A DNA stretch of 64,000 bases from NCBI RefSeq assembly GCF_016401385.1, contig NZ_JAEACF010000001.1:2914001-2978000 (forward strand). The letters are read 5' to 3'. Positions 40,539-48,962 of this stretch are shown here, in pieces. Position 1 is the first letter of the stretch. The number at the start of each line of letters is the position of its first letter. The stretch comes from Fictibacillus halophilus (lineage in GTDB: Bacteria; Bacillota; Bacilli; Bacillales; Fictibacillaceae). The notes beneath the pieces were generated by a model. That model did not search any database. It saw only the letters and a list, made by a program, of their open reading frames with translations, and was not told the DNA's origin. The translations under genes were made by a program, and so were the position numbers.

Positions 40539-42230
40539 ATGTCCGTTAAACAATCGTTTAAAAGATTACTAGCTTCCTCACTTGCGGTTGGCCTTCTTTC
40601 TTCACAAATTGCAACCGCTTCCTATGCTGCACCTCAGCAAGAAACACATAAAAAGAAACACCATCCAAGAACGTTCAACCTCTCTTTGATGCACACGAAC
40701 GACACGCATGCACATTTAGACAATGTGGCAAAACGTATTACCGCTATTAAAGAAGTTCGCGCCGAAAAACCAGATGCACTGCTGCTGGATGCTGGCGACG
40801 TATTCTCTGGCACCCTCTATTTTAATGAGTTTAAAGGACAAGCCGATCTTGAATTTATGAACCTAGCAGGCTATGACCTTATGACATTTGGTAACCATGA
40901 GTTTGACCTGGGATCGAGTCCTGAAGGTCACCAAGCACTTGCTAACTTTGTAAAAAAGGCAGATTTTCCTTTCGTTAGCTCTAATGTAGACTTTTCAGAA
41001 GACGCAAACATGAAGGAACTGACAAATAAAAGAATTCCGATTAAAGCAAAGGACAGTAACATCTATCCTGCTGTGATCAAACGCGTGAACCATGAACGAG
41101 TTGGGTTCATCGGTCTTACAACTGAGGAAACAGCAGACATCGCAAGTCCTGAAAACGTAAAGTTTAATAACTATATTGAATCTGCACAAAAAGCAGTTAA
41201 GTCATTAGAACGTCGTGGCGTGAACAAGATCGTAGCGATCACTCACCTTGGATATGATGACAATCCTCAGTATGACAACGATCTAGAACTAGCCAAGCAC
41301 GTTGATGGAATCGATGTTATCGTTGGGGGGCACAGCCACACAACATTAGCTGAGCCTGTTATAGTAGATAAAGATGAAAATGACAAACAGAAAGATGCTT
41401 CTACGGTTATTGTCCAAGCCTATCAATATGGTGATTTTCTAGGTACATTGGATGTACAATTCAATAAAAAAGGGCAAGTCATCGGACAAACTGGAAAATT
41501 AATCGAAGTTAAAACAAAAACAGATGATCCGGAAGCTACTGAATTATTGAAAAAATATTCTAGTAAAATTGAAGAGCTAAAAAATACACCGACTGGCGGC
41601 GAAGCTGTAAATGCGCTCGAAAACCCGCGTTCAAGTACAGACGGACCGAGCGTGAGAAGTAACGAAACAGAACTCGGAAACCTCATCACAGATGGCATGC
41701 TAGATAAAGCAAAAGAGCTTAATCCAAATGTGGAGATTGCCCTTCAAAATGGTGGCGGAATCCGTGCTCCAATCGATGCTGGTCCGATCACATACGGTGA
41801 TGTTTTAACAACGCTTCCGTTTGGTAACACACTAGCAACTATGAAATTAACAGGTGCTGAGATAAAGACAGCTCTTGAGCACAGCGTGAGTCAATCGCCA
41901 AAAGAAAGCGGCGGGTTCTTACACGTGTCTGGTATGAAGTTTACTTATGACAGCACTAAAGCTGTTGGCAGCCGCGTTGTCTCGATGGAAGTTAAGAACC
42001 CAGATGGCTCTTACACAACAATAGACACAGCGAAAGAATATGTGATCGCAACGAATGCGTTCACTGCAAAAGGTGGAGATGGATTCACAGTATTCAAAAC
42101 CGCTTATGAGCAAGGCCGCGTAACAGATCTTGGACTATCTGACTGGGAGAACTTACGTGATTATGTAGCTAAATTGAAGACGGTCGATCCGAAAGTGGAA
42201 GGTCGTATTGTGGATGTAGCGAAAAAGTAG
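40539..42230 (+). CDS. Secreted 5'-nucleotidase/2',3'-cyclic phosphodiesterase-type metallophosphatase
   Basis: A 563-residue exported UshA-family enzyme. The signal peptide ends near residue 30 (TASYAA). The metallophosphatase domain shows LMHTNDTHAHLDN, LLDAGDVFSG, TFGNHEFDLG, ITHLGYD and VIVGGHSHT. The C-terminal substrate domain (370-560) shows ALQNGGGIRAPIDAGPITYGDVLTTLPFGNTL and FTAKGGDGF. No sorting motif or SLH anchor is present, so it is probably released or loosely wall-bound. It should scavenge nucleosides and phosphate from nucleotides. Confidence 0.93.
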   Translation: MSVKQSFKRLLASSLAVGLLSSQIATASYAAPQQETHKKKHHPRTFNLSLMHTNDTHAHLDNVAKRITAIKEVRAEKPDALLLDAGDVFSGTLYFNEFKGQADLEFMNLAGYDLMTFGNHEFDLGSSPEGHQALANFVKKADFPFVSSNVDFSEDANMKELTNKRIPIKAKDSNIYPAVIKRVNHERVGFIGLTTEETADIASPENVKFNNYIESAQKAVKSLERRGVNKIVAITHLGYDDNPQYDNDLELAKHVDGIDVIVGGHSHTTLAEPVIVDKDENDKQKDASTVIVQAYQYGDFLGTLDVQFNKKGQVIGQTGKLIEVKTKTDDPEATELLKKYSSKIEELKNTPTGGEAVNALENPRSSTDGPSVRSNETELGNLITDGMLDKAKELNPNVEIALQNGGGIRAPIDAGPITYGDVLTTLPFGNTLATMKLTGAEIKTALEHSVSQSPKESGGFLHVSGMKFTYDSTKAVGSRVVSMEVKNPDGSYTTIDTAKEYVIATNAFTAKGGDGFTVFKTAYEQGRVTDLGLSDWENLRDYVAKLKTVDPKVEGRIVDVAKK

Positions 42231-42236
42231 ACAGAA

Positions 42237-42274
42237 AACAAGCTGACTCTATAGCAGAGTCAGCTTGTTTTTTT
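42237..42274 (+). terminator. Terminator of the 5'-nucleotidase gene
   Basis: The stem ACAAGCTGACTCT/AGAGTCAGCTTGT is followed by TTTTTTT. Confidence 0.9.
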
Positions 42275-42287
42275 GTGGTGGCGAGCC

Positions 42288-42626
42288 CTATTTTTCAATA
42301 CGTGTCTCGTCATTTTTAATATAAGCATCACGCCGCTTGAGATACCGGAAGATTTGTATCCTCTTTAGAAGCACCATCATCAAGAAGCCAAATACCACCC
42401 CCAGCAGCGAAACCCAGTTTCCGCGTATCAGCATGAACAAGTCACCTACAAACATATAGAAAAAAAAGGTATACACAGCAGCTAGCATGATGTTAAAGAA
42501 TTGCAGTTCTTTAATTCGTCTTTTTTCAGAAGCTGTTATAGGTTCATTATTGCGTGCAGAGAGAAGTTTCCACTCAGAGGTTATGATGATGTATGGTTCG
42601 ATAAACCAGTTAACTATTTTTTTCAT
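42288..42626 (-). CDS. Two-span membrane protein, unknown
   Basis: A 112-residue protein. A basic N-terminal cytosolic part precedes two hydrophobic segments (MLAAVYTFFFYMFVGDLFML, WVSLLGVVFGFLMMVLL) and a basic tail (KRIQIFRYLKRRDAYIK). The ATG has no strong ribosome site visible. Unrecognised. Confidence 0.5.
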   Translation of the reverse strand: MKKIVNWFIEPYIIITSEWKLLSARNNEPITASEKRRIKELQFFNIMLAAVYTFFFYMFVGDLFMLIRGNWVSLLGVVFGFLMMVLLKRIQIFRYLKRRDAYIKNDETRIEK

Positions 42627-42774
42627 GTTTTAATAATCCTAACTTTATAAGCTTTTCTACTATTATAAGCTGTTAATAGTAATGTGGTAAAACTGTTTGA
42701 AGTCTTTAAAAGTAATACTGTTCTAACCGTTTACTTTACTGTTAATTGAATACCTCATTTTATAACGTAGCGAT

Positions 42775-43794
42775 TCATTGAATGAACGACTTACTGGTTA
42801 TAGGGTTATAGGTATAACCTTCAGGATGTGAATGTTGCCATTTCCATGCATCTTCAATAATTTTATTAATGTCGGTGCGCTTAGGCTCCCAGCCTAAAAT
42901 TTCCACGGCTTTGTCTGAAGAAGCAATTAAACTTGCTGGGTCACCTGCTCTTCTTGGTGTCACTATTTCCGGAATAGGATGTCCCGTTACTTTTCTTGCA
43001 GACTCAATAATTTGTTGAACGGAATACCCCTTATTGCTTCCAAGGTTAAAAATATTACTTTCGCCACCATTTTGAAGATACTGAAGAGCTAAGATGTGAG
43101 CGTCAATCAAATCTTCTACATGAATATAATCTCGGATACAAGTCCCATCCTCTGTGGGATAATCATCTCCGAAAATAGAGATGGATTCTCTTTTTCCAAG
43201 AGCGACCTGAAGAACGAGTGGGATTAAATGTGTTTCCGGACTGTGATCTTCTCCAATTTCACCCGTGGAACGTGCTCCCGCTACATTAAAGTAGCGAAGA
43301 GAAACATATTTCATACCGTAAGCTGTGTCACACCATTTCATTAACTTTTCCATGATCAACTTGGTATCGCCATACGTACTTGAAGGATTTGTTTCCATAA
43401 CTTCTGTAATCGGCATAACATCTTGATCTCCATAAGTTGCGGCAGAAGAAGAAAAAACAATGTGTTTCACATCAAATTCAACCATAACTTCTAGTAACTT
43501 TTGAGTTCCATATACGTTGTTATCAAAATAGGCTAAAGGATTTTCCATGGATTCTCCAACAAGTGAATAAGCAGCAAAATGAAGAACCCCTGTAATTTCC
43601 TCTTTTGAAAAAACAGATCTTAGAAAATCTCCATCCCGAATATCGCCTTCATAAAAAACAGCTTCAGGATGCAAAGACTGTTTATGACCCGTTTGGAGAT
43701 TATCTACAACAACCACTTTATACTTCTGTTGAATTAACGCATATACGGCATGGGAACCAATGTAACCCGCACCACCAAGAACAAGAATACTCAT
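42775..43794 (-). CDS. galE: UDP-glucose 4-epimerase
   Basis: A 339-residue NAD-dependent epimerase interconverting UDP-glucose and UDP-galactose. The glycine motif is GGAGYIGSH at residue 7; catalytic SSAATYG (S123 region) and YGDTK (Y and K near 145-149) are intact, and the C-terminal [13 protein letters not shown] is typical. The ATG abuts the TAG of a galK fragment, and its ribosome site (GGGAGGTCG) lies inside that fragment. With galK broken, it probably supplies UDP-galactose for surface polysaccharide rather than galactose catabolism. Confidence 0.95.
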   Translation of the reverse strand: MSILVLGGAGYIGSHAVYALIQQKYKVVVVDNLQTGHKQSLHPEAVFYEGDIRDGDFLRSVFSKEEITGVLHFAAYSLVGESMENPLAYFDNNVYGTQKLLEVMVEFDVKHIVFSSSAATYGDQDVMPITEVMETNPSSTYGDTKLIMEKLMKWCDTAYGMKYVSLRYFNVAGARSTGEIGEDHSPETHLIPLVLQVALGKRESISIFGDDYPTEDGTCIRDYIHVEDLIDAHILALQYLQNGGESNIFNLGSNKGYSVQQIIESARKVTGHPIPEIVTPRRAGDPASLIASSDKAVEILGWEPKRTDINKIIEDAWKWQHSHPEGYTYNPITSKSFIQ

Positions 43795-43998
43795 CTAGAC
43801 GACCTCCCTCGTAATCTCCTTAGCACCATCACCAATACTCGCTACATAAAAGTCTGCATCATAGCCGATTTTCTCTTGATATTCTTGTTCGACTCTTGCA
43901 ACAAATTCATCTATTCTCTCGCATTCAATAATGGCTATTGCACAACCACCGAATCCAGCACCGGTCATACGTGCACCTAATTGCTTAATGTTATACAT
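43795..43998 (-). pseudogene. galK: galK (galactokinase) C-terminal remnant
   Basis: 67 codons containing QLGARMTGAGFGGCAIAI and IGDGAKEITREV, the last GHMP-kinase motif and tail of galactokinase (about 390 residues when whole). The first five codons do not match the family, so the break is near 43981. The ATP-binding and galactose-binding parts are missing, as is galT downstream. The remnant is probably kept because it carries the galE ribosome site. Confidence 0.88.
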
Positions 43999-44055
43999 AT
44001 GAGTCTTTAGAGGTAATAATAATCATTGCACCAATCTTAGAAGATCTAATTTCAA

Positions 44056-44087
44056 AACAAAAAGAGAAGGACACAGCCTTCTCTTAA
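44056..44087 (-). terminator. Terminator of the esterase gene
   Basis: The minus-strand stem AAGAGAAGG/CCTTCTCTT is followed by TTTGTTTT. Confidence 0.75.
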
Positions 44088-44134
44088 GAACGTGTAAATA
44101 AGTACTTAGCTACGATTAGATTACTTAAGAATAC

Positions 44135-45439
44135 TCATTTACTATTACTATTTTTATGTTTCATTTGTTTAATACTAACAGACAACTCGTCCCTTACATG
44201 ATTCGAACTAAAATCTAACTTAACACGCAATTTTCCCTCTTCATCTGCACGTGTCTTCACAACTTTAGCACCTCGATCACCTTTAATCTTCACCTGATAT
44301 TTTTCGTTCGGCTTGAACCAAGGTGCTGTCTGAACTTCTGCTTTTCCTGAACCCTGAAGTTTAAATCCTTTCTTCGTCACGTCAGATAATCTAGCAAACT
44401 CCATTTCCTCTCGATCAAATTCAATATCCCAGCCGTAAACAGAAAAGGATGATTCGGCCGACTTATATTGAAAAGGTATCGGTGCTTTAGGAGGATCATT
44501 AAAGATGTCCATGAATCGTGGCAACGTTTGGTGGAGATCGCGCTGCCAATATCCCCACGTATGAGAGCCTGGTCCGTAACTTTCCCACACATGTGCAATG
44601 TTCAGTTCTTCTAACCGATTATGCAGACTGGTTGACATTATAAAGCAAGTCTCTTCAACCGGAGATTCCAAACCTCCATCCAACGGTCCACCTGCCTCAC
44701 CTGTTCCTGTGTGTATGGCGAGATCGACACCTTCCAAGTTTTCTGCTAAATCCCAAGGATTATGACTTCTCCAAATAATCTCGTTCGCTTCTCTATCACC
44801 CCAAACCGTTCCTGGTGGCACTTTTTCTTGATTCTGAAATATCGTCTTCTCTAAAAACTCGGGGTCTAAGTTCGTATCAAGTACACCTGAAAACGAAGCC
44901 GTTGCTACAAAAAGATCAGGATGTCTTGCCGCATAAGACATCGCACCAAAGCCACCCATGGACAGTCCAGCTACCGCTCGTCCTTCTCTTGTTCCTTTTG
45001 CACGATAATGTTGCTCTATCCACGGAATGAGTTCTTCTATATGGTACTTCTCCCACTGCGGCGGTCCATAGGCACCTCCGTTATACCAATCCGAATAACT
45101 CGCACCTCTCCCTGCATCAGGCATTACAACAATCAACGGCTGATCCTCTGTTATCTTTTCAATATCCGTTCGAGCCGTCCATGCTTTGTAGTCACCACAG
45201 CAGCCATGTAACAAGTAAAGAACAGGGTATGTTTGCTCTGACTCCTCATAACCTTTTGGCAAAATGACTCGCAGTGATGTCTGTTTTCCTAAGGACGGAC
45301 TATCGAGCGTAATGTCGTAAAGTCTCTCACTTAACGGCGTGTCGGAAATCAGCTCCACTTGTGCATGAGCCTGTCCACTTGGATAAAGGGGAATGATCAA
45401 CAGAAGTGTAAGCAAACTCTTAAGTACAATCCGAAACAT
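44135..45439 (-). CDS. Secreted esterase-family (antigen 85/FrmB-like) hydrolase
   Basis: A 434-residue exported alpha/beta hydrolase. The signal peptide covers residues 1-26 (SGQAHA). The fold shows YPVLYLLHGCCGDYKAW, the nucleophile elbow GLSMGGFGAM near residue 160, and the SHTWGYW histidine segment near 300. A C-terminal beta-rich extension of about 120 residues (KGFKLQGSGKAEVQTAPWF) is unassigned and might bind carbohydrate. Substrate unknown; family members act on acyl or feruloyl esters. Confidence 0.85.
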   Translation of the reverse strand: MFRIVLKSLLTLLLIIPLYPSGQAHAQVELISDTPLSERLYDITLDSPSLGKQTSLRVILPKGYEESEQTYPVLYLLHGCCGDYKAWTARTDIEKITEDQPLIVVMPDAGRGASYSDWYNGGAYGPPQWEKYHIEELIPWIEQHYRAKGTREGRAVAGLSMGGFGAMSYAARHPDLFVATASFSGVLDTNLDPEFLEKTIFQNQEKVPPGTVWGDREANEIIWRSHNPWDLAENLEGVDLAIHTGTGEAGGPLDGGLESPVEETCFIMSTSLHNRLEELNIAHVWESYGPGSHTWGYWQRDLHQTLPRFMDIFNDPPKAPIPFQYKSAESSFSVYGWDIEFDREEMEFARLSDVTKKGFKLQGSGKAEVQTAPWFKPNEKYQVKIKGDRGAKVVKTRADEEGKLRVKLDFSSNHVRDELSVSIKQMKHKNSNSK

Positions 45440-45588
45440 GGTATAGCCTCCTTCTCTACCTTATATTTCCTTATTTGAATATAAGATTACAGACCAAAAT
45501 CACCACTTTCAATAAGGCGAAGGGCTTTATCTAGATTGAATTTTCTTAGGTATAAGTACCTTAAACTCTATAAACTTTAGCTTAAAGA

Positions 45589-45614
45589 AAAAATCCCCGT
45601 TTCCGGGGATTTCA
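45589..45614 (-). terminator. Terminator of the 53-residue protein gene
   Basis: AAATCCCCG/CGGGGATTT is followed by TTTCTTT on the minus strand. Confidence 0.8.
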
Positions 45615-45776
45615 CTAATTATTTATGTTTGCTTTATTATTTCTTCCGCTGTAGATTCTGTATACAATCCCAATAGCTGCGATGACAAACAAGATTACGA
45701 GTGCCGCAGTTGTTTTGGCATAGATGCTATAACCTAGAGCGGCAATGAACGCTAAGAAGATTAGTATGTTTAACAT
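45615..45776 (-). CDS. 53-residue membrane peptide
   Basis: A short ORF, MLNILIFLAFIAALGYSIYA..., with strong ribosome site GAAAGGAGA and a terminator directly behind. Two hydrophobic stretches are followed by a basic/Asn tail. It is 17 bp downstream of the secreted 140-residue protein gene and should be co-transcribed with it. If that protein is a toxin, this could be an immunity peptide, which is speculative. Confidence 0.6.
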   Translation of the reverse strand: MLNILIFLAFIAALGYSIYAKTTAALVILFVIAAIGIVYRIYSGRNNKANINN

Positions 45777-45793
45777 GAATTTATCTCCTTTCG

Positions 45794-46216
45794 TTATTTT
45801 ACGTATTTAACCCGTTCCTTCGTTTTCCCTTTAAAGTTAACGTCTTTATAGTATATAGTTAAAATCTTTTTACTGTATTCTTTTTTATCACTTTTCTTTA
45901 CATATACCCTATATGAGTTATATCCATACCATGTTTCTTTAAGACCAATACCGGCGCCTGCTACAAACGACAATACGCTGCCAGCTGTTCCTCCAAAAAA
46001 GCCTAATCCACCAACTACAATTCCGCCAGTATATGCACCAGCTCTGCGGTCTTTATTCTCATAAATTTTAGTATAATATTTTGGCATTGGGGCGTAGCAT
46101 TCAATAGCCGGGTAACAAGTAGCCTCAGCCTTTTTCGGTGCTATAGTTCCAGCTCCGCCAAGTACAGTAAAACCCAATACTAGGGCCATGGATCCTTTTA
46201 TAAATCTGCTTCTCAT
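45794..46216 (-). CDS. Secreted glycine-zipper protein, unknown
   Basis: A 140-residue protein with a signal peptide ending APKKAEA near residue 32. The mature part starts TCYPAIECYAPMPKYY with two cysteines. It then has a glycine-rich hydrophobic stretch (GAYTGGIVVGGLGFFGG, VAGAGIGL) like glycine zippers of pore formers and some bacteriocins, and a basic Tyr/Lys tail. The family is unknown. Co-transcribed with a small membrane peptide. Confidence 0.65.
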   Translation of the reverse strand: MRSRFIKGSMALVLGFTVLGGAGTIAPKKAEATCYPAIECYAPMPKYYTKIYENKDRRAGAYTGGIVVGGLGFFGGTAGSVLSFVAGAGIGLKETWYGYNSYRVYVKKSDKKEYSKKILTIYYKDVNFKGKTKERVKYVK

Positions 46217-46368
46217 GTCTATCGCTCCCTTTCCATTTTTATAGTACTCCTTCCTATTTTACCATAATTTTGATTGTTTTTTATGGATTTAATAGTTTCA
46301 GAGAGCGTTTAATATAAAGATTTTATCAATGTATTAAAAACAGACACTATGCCGGTATGTAAATAATA

Positions 46369-46593
46369 TCAGTGCTTTCGTGACTTCTGATAGAGCGTTA
46401 AAAACGCTTCAACCACAAAAAACACGACAAGGCCAACAACTAATATAGTAAAAGAGCTTTCAATAAACTCTTTATCCATGAAGAACTCATAGAACGAATT
46501 GATTAGTAGCAGCACTGCCCATACGGTGAAAGTGTACCAGCACGCGATGTTAACATTACTCTGCTGAATCTTATCGTTGTGCTTAAAGAACAT
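46369..46593 (-). CDS. 74-residue two-span membrane protein
   Basis: It has two hydrophobic segments (YTFTVWAVLLLINSFYEFF, FTILVVGLVVFFVVEAFL) and a basic end (YQKSRKH). The ribosome site AGAGGAGA is well placed. Unrecognised. Confidence 0.6.
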   Translation of the reverse strand: MFFKHNDKIQQSNVNIACWYTFTVWAVLLLINSFYEFFMDKEFIESSFTILVVGLVVFFVVEAFLTLYQKSRKH

Positions 46594-46743
46594 AGATATT
46601 CTCCTCTCTAGTCGTAATTATTGAATATCCCTCTACTCTCCTATTTAAACATTTGTTTAAACATAAAGTGTGTTTTCAATAAAAAAAGTGCATTTCCTTG
46701 AATAGGTAAATGCACATATGACGCTCTAAATCCAAATCATTAT

Positions 46744-46854
46744 TTAATATATAATTCGTACAGTAACAAGTATTAATACGAAAAGCAGCCATAAGGGAAG
46801 GGATAACAGGATTCCCCAAAAGAAGACCTTTGCTACTTTCTTTTTACGTGTCAT
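46744..46854 (-). CDS. 36-residue membrane mini-protein, copy 1
   Basis: MTRKKKVAKVFFWGILLSLP... is a basic N-terminus and one membrane helix, with ribosome site GAGGTTG. The FFWGILLSLPLWLLF segment parallels LIWGVLFSIPLWMAFF in the next mini-gene (46961-47068), so the two are likely paralogues. Confidence 0.55.
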   Translation of the reverse strand: MTRKKKVAKVFFWGILLSLPLWLLFVLILVTVRIIY

Positions 46855-46960
46855 AATAACCAACCTCATTGTTTTAGGTGTAAAGCTTCTATATATGTTT
46901 ATACGGTGATTGAGGTGAAAAGTTTCGGGATCGCCTGTAAAAGATCTCCCAATTTCTATA

Positions 46961-47068
46961 TCAATTCATTCGTTGAATTAAATGAATCCATCCAAAGAAA
47001 GCCATCCACAACGGAATGCTGAACAACACGCCCCAAATCAAACCCTTAAAGAAATTACTCTCTTCCAT
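46961..47068 (-). CDS. 35-residue membrane mini-protein, copy 2
   Basis: MEESNFFKGLIWGVLFSIPL... has ribosome site AGGAGA eight bases before the ATG and one membrane helix. It shares the WG-x3-S-x-PLW pattern with the 36-residue neighbour. The role is unknown; small helices like these often modulate larger membrane proteins. Confidence 0.55.
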   Translation of the reverse strand: MEESNFFKGLIWGVLFSIPLWMAFFGWIHLIQRMN

Positions 47069-47161
47069 CTTATCTTCTCCTGACTTTTAATAAAAATATT
47101 ATTAGTCAGTTTTAACGAGGAATTCCCTATATATACTACTATATTACGATGTTGGTTGTAA

Positions 47162-47193
47162 CAAAAAAGGCATCCCATAAATAGAGATGCTTT
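47162..47193 (-). terminator. Terminator of the SLH-protein gene
   Basis: The minus-strand stem AAAGCATCTC/GGGATGCC is followed by TTTTTTG. Confidence 0.65.
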
Positions 47194-47221
47194 CAATGCA
47201 TTTTTAATTCTATCTTTTTTC

Positions 47222-48670
47222 TTATTTAAAATCCCACTTCAACGTATCATCTGAAGGCTTTCCGTTATTCAACACATCTGCTCCATACTCTAATGCAAGT
47301 GGTGACTTAGTGAGTGGTGCTTGAAAGACGTGGCTGCCTGTATAAGTTTCACCTGGGGCGATCTCTGTAAAGATGCCGTACTGTGGATCTGCAGTACCAT
47401 CTGTAAAGAATAGCTTGAACGCGCCTTGGTCAACCGTCTCTTTTGTATTGTTTGTTTCTGTGTAGTTCAGTTGATATTCCATGTAATTCGTTTTACTCAC
47501 CTTAGCTAGGCTCGTAACTTGAACGGTCAATCCATTGTCTGAAGATACGTATGGCTTATTCACTTCTAGAAAATCGTATCCAACTCCATCAGTTGGGGCT
47601 AACATGATTTCCAGTTCAACAACAGTATCTTCATCTACAACAAGTTCGTTATCCGCAAACGTTTCATAGCCTTCCTTAACAACTGTAAGTGTGTATCTGT
47701 CTGCTTGTGCTGTGAAATTAAAAGTTCCGTCTACACTTGTACTTTCAGTAGTATAGACGTCTTCAGTCGCAAGAACGACGTTAGCATCTTCAATTGGATT
47801 TCCGTCTTCGTCAACGACCAATCCTACGATTGAACTTAATTCTGGCTCAGGGTCCATGTCACCTGCTCTTATCACTCTAGCCAAAAATGCTGCAAATTCT
47901 GCGCGTGTTAATTGATTTTCTGGTCTGAACGTATGGTCACTAAACCCACTTACTAATCCATATTCTACGAGAGTACTAATTGGTTCATAAGCCCAGTGGT
48001 TCTTAGGCACATCTTTAAAGTTTTCAGTTGCCGTTCCTTCTAGCTCGTATGCTCTTACTAAAAGAGAAGCAATCTCCGCTCTAGTAATAATCTTAGTAGG
48101 CTTAAATGTGTTATCAACAAAACCATTCATCACGTTTGCTTCTGCAACGGCACCAATCTGATTCGCTGCCCAGAAGTTTTTCGATACATCTTTAAAATTT
48201 GGTGTAGCATTTGGAAGTTCCATGTGACGTGCCATGATTGCAGCTACTTCAGCGCGGCTGATTTTCTTGTTTACTCCGTAAGATCCATCTTGAAAACCGC
48301 TAACTAATCCCAGTTCGTTTAGCAGTAAAATGTCATCTTGCGCCCAGTGACCTTTGATGTCATTAAAAGGTAACTTCTCTGATGGAAGCACATAACCTTC
48401 TAGATCTACTTCAAAGTTCATGCCTCCGTTTAATTCTTTAACGCATGTCGCGTTGCTGTTGTATGTTGTGATTAACGCCTTTAATTCATCCATGTTCTCA
48501 GCTGATTTAGCTAATGCAGTTGGTTCATGAAGCATGTATACACAATCTGCTGTTCTAAAGTGTCCACCCAACTCATCACGTGCACCGTTGTGAGCGTTAG
48601 TTGTAGACGGATTGAAGAATAGCGCTGATAAAACAGAAAACAATGCCACTATCTTAATTAAAGATTTCAA
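47222..48670 (-). CDS. S-layer homology (SLH) surface protein
   Basis: A 482-residue exported protein with TTG start after AAAGGGG. The signal peptide ends near residue 26 (TTNAHNG). A short domain GARDELGGHFRTADCVYMLHEPT follows. Three SLH modules (about 100-265; FNDIKGHWAQDDI, FKDVSKNFWAANQI, FKDVPKNHWAYEPI) bind pyruvylated secondary wall polymer. A carboxypeptidase regulatory-like beta domain (SIVGLVVDEDGNPIEDANV, about 285-365) and a DUF4352-like end complete it. It is non-covalently wall-bound; its ligand is unknown. Confidence 0.9.
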   Translation of the reverse strand: MKSLIKIVALFSVLSALFFNPSTTNAHNGARDELGGHFRTADCVYMLHEPTALAKSAENMDELKALITTYNSNATCVKELNGGMNFEVDLEGYVLPSEKLPFNDIKGHWAQDDILLLNELGLVSGFQDGSYGVNKKISRAEVAAIMARHMELPNATPNFKDVSKNFWAANQIGAVAEANVMNGFVDNTFKPTKIITRAEIASLLVRAYELEGTATENFKDVPKNHWAYEPISTLVEYGLVSGFSDHTFRPENQLTRAEFAAFLARVIRAGDMDPEPELSSIVGLVVDEDGNPIEDANVVLATEDVYTTESTSVDGTFNFTAQADRYTLTVVKEGYETFADNELVVDEDTVVELEIMLAPTDGVGYDFLEVNKPYVSSDNGLTVQVTSLAKVSKTNYMEYQLNYTETNNTKETVDQGAFKLFFTDGTADPQYGIFTEIAPGETYTGSHVFQAPLTKSPLALEYGADVLNNGKPSDDTLKWDFK

Positions 48671-48871
48671 TACTTTAACCCCTTTTCATTGACTAATAGT
48701 TTAATAACATCAAAATTATACTAAAATTGTTACATATTTGAAATATGTTTCATTCGACAAATTATTTATGATTGTAACCATGCTTATAATTTAACTTCAT
48801 AGTACAAAACACGTTGGGACACTTCCACTCAACAAACATACTGAAAAAATATCTTTGCTATATTAAATAAC

Positions 48872-48905
48872 AAAACACCTAAGTCAATTGACATAGGTGT
48901 TTTTA
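48872..48905 (-). terminator. Terminator of the PD-(D/E)XK gene
   Basis: AACACCTA-GTCAATTGAC-TAGGTGTT is followed by a T-rich tail on the minus strand. Confidence 0.7.
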
Positions 48906-48962
48906 ACATTTTGAAGAAGAGACCATTTTATCCAACTTTCTTTTCTGAAAGTCTTGCATTTT

